Source: Sarcocystis neurona
Lineage: Eukaryota; Apicomplexa; Conoidasida; Eucoccidiorida; Sarcocystidae
Assembly (NCBI GenBank): GCA_000727475.1
Contig: KL647307.1
Coordinates: 1,965,244 to 2,029,243, forward strand
Direction: 5' to 3'
DNA: 64,000 nt
Each line of letters starts with the position of its first letter. The stretch's first letter is position 1. Under the pieces are notes generated by a model. The model had not been told where the DNA came from, searched no databases, and saw nothing but the letters and a program-made list of their open reading frames with translations. The position numbers and the translations under genes were made by a program. Positions 50,101 through 62,100 of this stretch are shown one piece after another.

Positions 50101-53100
50101 TCGAAGAAAGACAGAGGAAGAGAAACACGCATATATGATATGATAGAGGGGTGATATAACAGATGCCGTCAGATGTGGGAGAGGTATCCGTAGACAAATA
50201 CAACGCTTGTCAATTTTATATGTCCCCATAACATCTCTGTGTATACATTTTCATACATACATATACACATGCACACGTACACATAGAGAGAGAGGCACAC
50301 ACACACACACATATCTACATATGAATATATACATATGATGATACATACACACATACAAATATATATATATATATATATATGTACGCACAGGACGCGGCGA
50401 TGCCAGTGGTCGTTGCCCTCGGGAGTGCAGCCTTCAGATACGTATCAGTAGGTCTCTTCACCGGTAGTACATGCAACTCACACACACATATATATATATA
50501 TATATTTAGCCATCTATCTATATATATATATATCTCTCTCTATATATATATATGTCTGCGTGTGACTTTGTATTTCTATGAGTAAATGTGTCTGCATATA
50601 TGTCTGCGTATGTATGTCTGCACGCACATGTATGACTATGTATATACACATGCATAAATATATATATATATGCATACGTACATATGCTATATATATACAC
50701 ACGCAGATATGTATACGTCTGTATACATTTGTCTCAATACATTTGTTTGTATATATGTGTGCCTATATACATATATGCTTGTGTACATATACGTACGTAT
50801 GTATATATGTATGCATATATATATATATATATAGATGTGTCTGTGTACATATGCGTATGTTTGTCTGTATGTATGTATATATATATGTCTGTCCACACAC
50901 ACGTGTGTACGTATGTATATATACATATATATATATATGTATAGATATATATATATGTATAGATATATATATATATGTATAGATATCTATATATATATGT
51001 ATAGATATATATATATGTATAGATATATATATATATGTATAGATATATATATATATATGTATAGATATATATATATATGTCTGTACATATACGTGTGCAG
51101 GTGTAGTATTGTGAGTGGTGGAGTCGTGGAAGAACTGTTAGACAGCCTATTTACATCATGCATCTCCAGAACATTTCCCTGTTTGTTGTCTCGTCTCCTT
51201 CGTGTGTGTCTGTGGCTGTCTCTCTCTGCCTTTTTCTTCTCTGTGCGTTTGTTGCCGCAGCGGCGCTGGGCAGCAGCTGCAGCAACCGCAGCGGCAGAAG
51301 AGGAGCAGCAGCGGTAGCAGCAGCAGAACGAGCAGGAGCACAGGACCTGCAGGAGGAGCAGCTGCATCGACAACGGGTCAAGGAGCAGAAGCAGGGGCAG
51401 AAAAGAATAGCAGCAGGGGCAGCTCTAGAACGCAGAGGAGCAGCAGCACCAGCGGAGCAGCAGCAGCAGCGGAGCAGCAGCAACAGCAGAACAGCAGCAG
51501 CAGCAGTCTCTCGTGGTGGAGGAGGGGGTTGCAGCGCGTACGGTGAGGCCTGTGACGGAGGCGGCGAGACCTGCTGCGCGATGCATGCGTTTGCCCTGCT
51601 GCTGCCACCAGTCGAGCAGCTGCTTCCCATTGCTGATGCCTGCTGCTTCAACTTCTCTTCCGATGTAGAGACGCCCTCGCGGCGTAGAACTCAGCGATGT
51701 TAGCCCCGCGTACTCCGACACTCTCGCCCCTGTCGCTCGTCGCACCACCAGCAGTTGCCATGCAGACGTATCCGGTGTAGTATATATATATATATACATA
51801 CATACATGAACATATACATATATATATGTAGATATAAGAAAAAACATACATATATACATATATACACACACATATATGAACATATACGTACATACATATA
51901 TATATACATATACATATATACGTAGAGATAAGAATAAATATACATATATATATACACGTATACGAACAGATACGTATATACATATATATACACACATACA
52001 TATATACATATATATACGCAAAAATATATGAACAAATATATATATATATATGTATACACATTAATTAACATACACATATATACACATATAGATATATGTG
52101 TGTACATACGGATGTGATTGTATATTTGTATCTATTCTAATTGATACAGGCAGGTGCGGCAGGTGGACAACGGCAGACGTTTCTTGCAGGAGCACGTGGC
52201 GGAGGTTTTCTCTTCTGCTTCTCTTCCGCTGCGTCTGCGTGTCAGGAAGTGAGGAGGTTGCCACCCCACTTGCAGCTTTGCTGCTGCGCATGAAGGCGCG
52301 TCTGTCACGTAGCACTTATTCACTCCAACTTCATCTGGGCAACTCAACGTTCAAGAGAAAAGAACTAGACACAGGGAGATAGGGAGGGGGAGAACAACTA
52401 GACACAGAGAGATAGAGGAAGGGAGAAGAAGTAGACACAGGCAGACAGAGAGAGGGAGAAGAAGTAGACACAGAGATACAGGGAGAAGTATAGAAACAGA
52501 CACAGAGAGAGGGGAAACTGGGCTGGCAGAGGACTCTGCTGCACTCCCCACGCCGCGCGTCCTTCGCTGAAACTGCTGAGGCTGCGCTGCCGTCTCCGTG
52601 TCGCTTCTCCTCGTCCCAAATATATCGAGGGTCTAGCAGTCTCCGTCTCAGCCACCGCCTCCTCAACCCTCGTGCATGCACACAACCCTTCCACTTATTC
52701 TTCTCCTACTCAAATTCTTCTACCCCTGTTATTCATCTCCTGGGGTCTTCTGCTCCGGCGTCTACAATATATATATATACACATATATATATATATATAC
52801 GGTTGTATTAACGAGGAGACTCCGCCTCCCAGAAAAGTTTGCACACACACACACACATATAAACAGCAAATCTATCTCTCTATTTGTATACATATATATA
52901 TATATGTGTAGAAAACCTTCGCGTTTTCTAGGGGACTCTACACATATACAAATAAATACTGTCTGTCTGTCTCTCTCTATATATACGTATATATAGCATC
53001 TTCGCGTCCCAGGAGAGGAAGTATATATATATAAATTTGTCGATCGATATATCTATATATATATATCTTTTCATGTATTTCCCTGTATATCTGGGTATTT

Positions 53101-56100
53101 TATATATATTGTAGATATGTGTGTATAGATTATATATCCATATTGCTAGAGAGGAGGGACCTTCAGGTGCACGGACATAGACGAGTCTAACAGGAACGGA
53201 AAAAGGACGCTGCGTCCTATCCACCACCTTCTTCCGCAACTTGGGAAGTTGATTGTTCGCGTGGATGAACAAACACAAATATCCTTCTTCTTCGATTTGT
53301 CGTATCGCTCCTCAGACTCTCTCCGCTGAGATATACGAACCCGTACACGTATGCACATATACATATATATGTACGTGTGTATATACGCATGTATATACAA
53401 ACACGTATGTGTATACATTTACATATATGCATGTATATGTACATATATATGTATGTGTACATATTCATATATAGATATAGAAGTATGTGGATACTTTTGC
53501 TTATGTAGATCGTCAATAAGACGCTAATGATTGGTAGCTTCTTGTCACGTTGACTTGCTAAGAGTCTGCATGCAAGCAGTCAACAAGGCGAGCAACGAAC
53601 CTGGCCCCTCCACTTTATGTATATATATGTGTGTGTACGTACTTACATATGTATACACACACACACATATATGTTCTAAGAATGAGAAAAAGCAAACGTC
53701 GTGACGGCATGTCCCGGTATAACGGGAAGCCCTTTTTGTCTTCAGCTTCCCAGGAAAGAGAGACGTGTGTGTCCTCGTATTATCTGCGCCATACCAGGAC
53801 TACTCACGCGCGCTTGCAGGCGCAGAAACGCATGCAAAGAGGGGGAAGAGGAAGCAGAGACGCAGAGAGGGAGGCAGAGAGACGGGGAGACGGCGAGAGA
53901 GACACAGAGGGAGACACAAAGAGACAGCGAGGCGGAGACGGAGGGGGAGACAGGGAGACGGAGACAGAGAGAGGGAGACACAAAGGGACAGACGGAGAGA
54001 GACAGAGACGGGGGGGAGACGCAAAGAGACAGAGAGAGAGGGAGACATCGAGAGGCGGGGAGAGAGAGGCAGAGGGAGAGACGGAAGAAGAGACAGACAG
54101 ACAGAGACGGAGACACGAAGAGAGAAACAGAGAGAGGGAGAGAGAGACGGAGGGAGGCAGACAGAGAGAGGGGGACAGAGACAGGGAGACAGAGGGAGGG
54201 AGACAGAGGAGGAGACAGGGAGAGGGAGACAGAGACAGGGAGACAGAGAGAGGGAGGCGGGGAGAGAGAGAGGGAGACAGGGAGAGGGGGGGACAGAGAG
54301 ACGGAGACAGAGAGACGGAGACAGAGACAGGGAGGAACAGAGAGAGGCAGACAGAGGGAGCCGCAGAGAGAGAGCCGGAGAGAGAGGGAGACAGAGGGGG
54401 AGACAGGAAGAGGGAGACAGAGAGAGGGAGAGAGAGGCAGAGGGAGAGACGGAAGAAGAGACACGAGACATACAGGGAGACACAGAGAAGAAGAGAAGGC
54501 AGATGAGAGACTCCCTTGTAAGCTAGTGTCCTTCCCACGCTAAGACAGAGACAACTGCAGACAGACAAAAAGGGAGACAGAGGAAAGAAGAACCATCTTA
54601 GTTGGTTCTGTAGATATATACAGAGAGGGAATGGAAGTCCAGTGTACCAGAAATTTCTCCACATTCATATATGTAGAAGAAGTAGAGATTTAGAGTATGA
54701 GAGCATCTACCTCATCCAGCAAAAATACGTATCTCCCCGTATATGTGCCTGTCTGTGCGGAGACACGTATATCCGCACACACATATATAAAAAGACACAC
54801 ATATATAAACAGACACACACATATATATAGAGAGAGAGGGGGCGTGTAGACGAACGTGAACCAGCCCTGAGGCTTGTATACGTACACATATACATATATA
54901 CGTTTACACAGACACACTCGCGGGTAACTCTATACGCTCCTACGGAGATATACGCAGTGGTGGGTAGATATCTGTGTAGACGTGTGTAGAAGTCTACGTT
55001 CGTACGTATATATATGTAAAGGTTTAGAGCCGGCGTGTATGGGCGCGTTTCTATGCTTGCTGTCAGTGGTTCGGAAAACAGGCTCCTTTGCTAAACGAAG
55101 TACGCTGCATGTGCGTTGTGTGTGTGTATGTGTGGAGACACCGGAAAGCAGGTGTACGTACACATGAATATAAATCAGAGAACTGATGAATGGCCACACA
55201 CATACACTCACACACAACTTGACTGACGAAGACATATCTAAACATGTAACACATATCTACGCACCCACACATATATTTCTAAGTATTCGTATACATATGT
55301 ATACACATATTTGTTTGTATTTGTGTATCCGTCTGTGGATGCATATAGAGAGAGAGAGGAAGACGGACATAGAAAGAGAGCTGTATATATATATATATAT
55401 ATGTGCATTGATAGAGACTAAAAGAGAAAGCCAGACTCGGTGCTACCGGAGGATTTTCTTAAGAGACATACCTATCTACGTATGTATAGAGAGAGAAAGA
55501 CAGAGAGAGGTGTATATGTATATAAATGCATATATATGTATGTATATATATTGATAGAGAATGGAAGAGAAAGACAGAGCTGGTTGTACTGGCGACGTTT
55601 CCTCAGATACACCTTTATGAGAAGAGACAGGAAAAGCGCGGAAACCTCCTTCTTCTTCCTGTCTCTGTACGTTTCTGTCTAGAATCTCTCACCTTTGATA
55701 GCAAGAAGAGGAACTCTGGCAATTTCGTCGTCGCGAAAATCTGACGCAAAGTTCTCCCATAACGTGAGATTGATTGACTGACTCTGGTCGACGAGCGTCA
55801 GCTCCTTGCGCCGCAGCTCCTGTCTCAGCACATGCTGCACCAGCAAACACAGGCCCACACATTCCCCCCCGCATTTCTCCCCTCTCACCAGCAGCAGCGG
55901 AGCCAGCAGCAGCGAGAACAGCAGCAGCATCAGGAGGCGCGACCCCCCGTAGCACCAGCAGCAGCAGTGCGGCCTTCCGTGGCAGGCAGCTTGCAGCAGT
56001 TGCAGTAGCCGTCGCGCAGCAGCCTCTGCGCGTCAGTCGCAGAAGAAGAAGAAACAGCAGCAGAAACAGCGGCAGGAACTGCAGTCCAGCTGCGGGCCTC

Positions 56101-59100
56101 GGCCACCCGACGGGCAGCAGCATGTCCGGCACCTCCCCAGCGGCGGCGCCAGCAGCAGCGGGAAAAACAGCAACCAGCAGCAGCAAGAGCCACAGCAGGA
56201 GCCACAGCAAGAGCAGCAGCAGCGGGAGACAGAGCGGCAGGAGCGAGCGCAGCAGTCGTGGGGTAGCAGAGCAGGCAGCGCAGGGCCTTGGCAGCGGCTC
56301 TCACTTTCGAAGAGACGGTGTGGGTGTCAGAGAAGGAGGAGACAATTCCCACGACGTCTACAATGCTGCCCGCTTCTTTCTGAAGAATCTCTGCAATTTC
56401 TAGGGGCTTCAACCTGGAGAAAAATGGAAAGAAGATGAACATCCGCAGCAAAGACGAGAGAGAACATGAAGAGTCAGAAAAACAGCAGCGGAGAACCAGC
56501 AGGAGCCACTCCAGCCGCAGCACCAGGAAACGAAGCAGCAGCAGAGGCAAAAGAAGCAGCAACAGCAGCAAGTGCGGCAGGAGGAGGAAGTGCAGCAGCA
56601 GAAGGAAGTACAGCAGCAGACGCGAGAGCAGCAACAGAAGCGAAAGTAGCAGCAGCAGGAAGGGCACCAGCAGGAGGAAGCACAGCAGCAGAGGGGAGTG
56701 CAGCAGCGGAAGCCAAAGCAGCAGCGGAGGAGGAAAGGCCGGCAGGTGTCCATCAGGTGCATTTGCTTCTCTCTCCATGGAGAGATATAAAAGTAGGCAC
56801 CGCCTACTACAAGGAAAAGTCACCGGTTCACTTCACTGCAGCAATCGACGGAAGAGGACAAAATTTGCTTCTCCCCACACGCCCTTCAGAGGGCACCGAA
56901 ACAGGCAGCCAGAGACGGCAGAAATCTACAAATATTTCTGTACATATATATACACACATGTATGCACACGCGCACCTACGCATGTACGCAGTTTCCACGA
57001 CACACATATATATGCATGCGCATGCAAGCATATGGAGACAGAGCCCGGCTGTCTGCTCTACGTAAAGAAATGTAGACGTAATACCGGCGTGTAGAAGATA
57101 TGTGTGTTGCCCTTGGGCAGCAAAAACCGGGAAATTATATGTATATATATCTGCCTGCTAGAGTGGGAGGACACCCGCGTCTACACAGACAACGAGACCT
57201 CCATCCGCTGCATATATATACATATATACATACATACACGTACATGCATGCAGCTACATATATATATATATATGTACATACATATGCTCGCATACCAGAC
57301 ATATACGTACATAGAAGTACAGATGTATATATATATATATATGTGCAGACGTATATACATAGGTGGGCATACACACACATGCAGGCACATATACATATAT
57401 ACAGACAAATCCGTACATCTACACATATATATGTGCATGCAAGCCCCGACATATATATATATATACATATGTCCATATACACACATATGTATGGACAACG
57501 TAGACAGTGATACAAATCCATACATGCACGTGCACATACACGCGCACCCGTAAACTGACACACACATCTACATACTCGTATATATGTATATCTATCTCTA
57601 TATGTATATGTGCACGTAGGTATGCGCCTCTGCATGCACATATACAGGCCTCTATAGACTAACACACACATCTATACACTTACGTAGATGTATATATATG
57701 TGTGTGTAGATGTACGCCTCTGCATGCACATATACAGACTGACACACACATCCACATACACACATATATATATGCACACATACGTGGGTATGGACCTCTG
57801 CATGCGTATGTGCAGACCTCTATGAAGTCACACGTCTATAAAGCAATTTTCCGTATGCTAGCGGGAGTCGCTCACAGCTGAAGAGGTATGGGTGCATCAG
57901 CGTCCTCGTCAGCCTCTCGTATGTTCGTATTTTCTCCGAATTTGATTTCAAATTGGTGGGGGAGCGTGTTGAATTGTCTGCAGGAAGTGCGCATGCAAAA
58001 GACAAGGCAACTTGGCATGCACAGACACATATGCTAATGTAGATCTCTACATATAGACGTCTACGTATAAATATATGTGGCTGCATGCGGAGGTACATTC
58101 CACCAATAAAAAGTTCGACAAAAGAAACGAAAACGAGACGCGCAAATGCCTGTGCAGGATGCTGCGTCTGCAGGGAGGTCACATACACAACTATATACAA
58201 ACGCATACATATACGTATACGTATGCAAACACACTCACATACATACGTGAATACATATACACACACATACAAATACGTGCACCTACAAAGGCATGCATAT
58301 AGATACACATTTACATACACATATACATACACATATATATATATATACGCATATATATATATATACACATGTACATATACACATACACATATACATACAC
58401 ATATACATACACATATATATATATATACAGGTCCATATACACATACACGTATACATCCACATATACATACACCTATACATACAAATATATATATACACAT
58501 ATATATATACACATGTACATATACACACACACACATATACATACACATATACATACACATATACATACACATATATATATATATATATATACAGGTCCAT
58601 ATACACATACACGTATACATCCACATATACATACACCTATACATACAAATATATATATACACATATATATATACACATGTACATATACACACACACACAC
58701 ACATATACATACACATATACATACACATATACGTACACATATACATATACACATGTACATATACACGTACACATATACAAATACACACGTATCCATAGAA
58801 ATGTACACATACACAGAGGTGGAAACGTTTTATCCTGCGGCAGAGGCCTTTTATTGGAAGATTGATAACTGACCCGCCGGCGAGACCCACCGAGTCGCCA
58901 GCACACATCTACACACACACACACATATACATATACAGACACATACACGCATGCATATACATATACATACGCATACATACATATACATATACATACACAT
59001 ACACATGTGCATATACATACACACATACGTATAGATAGACATACACATATGCGTATACATACACATATACGAGTGCACACTCGTATACATATGCATATGC

Positions 59101-62100
59101 ACATACATACACATATGTATACATATACATATATACAGACATACATACAGGCACACACACATATATATATGCATACACCTGTACACACACATATATATAT
59201 ATATACACAGACAGACACAGAGATACATACAGACAGCGAGAGAGAGACACATTTTTTTTTATCGTGAAGCAGAGAAGCACGGCTGAGAAGGACGTCTCTT
59301 TTTTATTTTGAAGCAGAGAAGTTCGTTTGAGAAGAAGAGAATTTTACCTGCTGGCGAGACTGACGGTGCCGCCGGAAAACTCGTAGATGCGCCCGACGTG
59401 CAAACGGCTGTGCCACACTTCCACGAGACTTCCGAAGAACGTCGCCCGTATTTCTGTCTCCTGCAGATTCGCCAGCAAATCACCACCAAATTTTACTTCT
59501 ATCGAGAGTGAGTTTGTGGACACCTTCGCTGTCTCCCCATTCCCTCGCATTACGTCCGATCGACGGGCGGTGTATATCTGTGCCCTGCAGCCCATAATAT
59601 ATATACACTACATGTATACTTACGTGTATCTACTACATGCGTATACAGACACATATCGAGGAATTCGTATACAGACGTCACATATCTAGGAATCGCTCCT
59701 TACATATGTAAAAGTAGATAGGTACGTAGAGGAGACAAGAGAGCGTTACAGAAGAGGGAGACGGAGACAGAGGGGAAGAGGGAGACACGGACAGAGAAGA
59801 AGAGGGAGACGGGGACAGAGAAGAAGAGGGAGACAGGTGCAGGGAAGAGGAGGGAGACGGAGACAGGAGAGACGGGGGAGACGGAGACGGGGAGAGGAGG
59901 GAGAGACGTGGTGTCCTCCACATAAATACATAGAGACGTACACATACACACAGACAGAAGCGTCCATATGCACACGTGAGGAGAGAATGTACGGGAATTG
60001 GACGGCGGTAGCGAAGATGAAATGGCGACGAATTCCTTGCAGAGGAGAAGGGGACTGGACGATCTCAGCAGAAATGCGTACGGGTTTATGCGGAGAGAGG
60101 GAGGGGGAGGGCGGGCAGCACTGCCGAGGAAGACGACAAGAACGGAAAAGAAGAGAAGGAAAGGCAGAAACGGAAGGAAGAGAAACGAAGACGAAAAGCA
60201 GGGAGAGGAACTCACAGAGAGAAAAGACAGATCTATAGAGAAAGAAGAGGAGGAGTGCTCATAGTTTCTCACAGAAGTATCCACGACAGAGATGGAGAAC
60301 AGCTGGCCTTCCCCTCGCTGGTTCGCGAAGTGTCGAACGTCGCCTCTGCAATGTCGCAGCAACAGCAGCAGCAACAGGAGGAAACGATCAGCAGCATCTT
60401 CGGCAGCAGCAGCAGCAACAGAAGCAGGACCACGAGGAAACGACCAGCAGCAGCAACAGCAGCAGCAGCACCAATTTCAGCAACATCAGCAGGAGCAGCA
60501 CCAGCGCCTGTAGGACGGCAAAAACAGCAGCAACAGCGGCCGCACCAAGAGCCGAAGCAGACGCAGCGGCAACAGCCGGAGCAACAGCAGGCGGAAAACA
60601 GCCGGAGCAGCAGGAGAGATAAGCAGCACCCGCAGCATAACAGCAGCAGCCACAGCATAGGGCCAGAACAACATCAGAGCGGCAGCAGCAGCAGGAAGCG
60701 AGTAATAGGGACGCAACATAGCGCAGGAGCAGCAGCAGCAGCAAAGCAGCCGCAGCAGACTAGGAGCGGCAGCAGCAGAGCAGCAGCAGAATAGCAGTAG
60801 CAGCAGCAGACCAACAGCAGCAGCAGCAGCGGCGGCAGAGAACAAATAAAGAGAGAGAGTCGGTGCGTATTCCACGACATAAAGACTCACACAACAAGAG
60901 TAGTAGCGCAACATATGTATCCATCCTCATATACCTATATATATATACATACTATAAATACTCATACAGCGAGACTAGTAGGGCAACTGTATCTATATGT
61001 ATATACATATACATATACATACATGGAAGAAGTATCTTACTTATCTGTGACCCGCCCACGTATGACCCAATTTTGGCTATACGCGTTGATATCTCTGATG
61101 GCAACAAGGACGCCTCCCTTTTGTCGAACAACTGGCGCACTGCCCCGGCTATCGTACACGGCTGCACACACACCATCAGCAGCAGTCATAGCAGCAGCAG
61201 TCATAGCAGCAGCAGCGGCACTCGTAGCAGCAGCAGCGACAGTCACAGCAAAAGCAGCAGCAGTAGTCACGGCAGAAGCAGCAGCAATAGCCACAGCAAA
61301 AGCACCAGCAGTAGTCACAGCAGAAGCAGCAGGACGCAGCAGCAGAATTTTCAGCCCAAATCATCGGAGCCGCAGCAGCAATCACAGCAACCGCAGGAGC
61401 AGGAGGGAAAGCGGCTGCAACGGCAGCAGCCACAGCGGCAGCAGGAAGCCCAGCGGCAGCATCAGGAAGCATAGCGGCAGCAGCGTCAGCCACAGGGAAA
61501 CAGCAGAGGCGCAGCAGCAGCAGAGCAGCAGACGCGCAACAGCAGCAGTTACAAATTCCGCGCCATACGGACGAAGAACGAAGTGAACAGCAGCACGCTG
61601 CCAGCAGCAGCAGTATGCCGCCAGCAGCAGTGGCAGCAAGGCAGCAGGAAGAGCAGCAATCTCGACGAAGCAGCAGCAGGAGAGGCTGCCGGGGCAGGAA
61701 GTAGAACAGCTCAGAGTAGCAACAGGCATAAATGCTTCTGCCTTATCTCAGCAACCGCCCAGAGGGGCCTCTGCAGCAAAGAAGACTTATCAAAGAAATT
61801 TCCCCGAAAGCAACAGCAGGGTTTCATCTCTCTCTCTCCCCACATCAACAATCGCGCAGTATATTCTCAGCGTAGCAGTACATATATATATATATATATA
61901 GATGAATATATACATATATAGATATGAATATATACATATATATATATATTCAGATTTATTACTTTTGCATCGCCTGATCACCTCCCTCTCTGTTTCTCCT
62001 TCTGTCCCTCTCCTCTCTCTATCTCTCTCCCTTTCTATTCATATATACATATATGTATATGCGTACACTAATATGTATATATATATATATATATATGTAC

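Noticed and set aside
53631..54526. Overlapping 220-290 codon open frames on both strands in the GA tract
   Set aside because: A short-period purine repeat without stop words stays open in several frames at once; composition is only Glu/Arg/Thr/Gly or Ser/Leu/Pro/Val, with no start context and no splice partner.
57820..59280. Long Tyr/Ile/Thr/His or Cys/Val/Met/Tyr open frames (up to 362 codons)
   Set aside because: Translations of the TATACACATA repeat; only the short unique insert at 57876-57977 is coding, and it belongs to RPA1 in a different frame.
60255..61586. Plus-strand Gln/Ser/Arg-rich open frames of 180-220 codons
   Set aside because: CAG-repeat translations; the recognisable conserved sequence in this interval (RPA1 exons 2 and 3) is on the minus strand.
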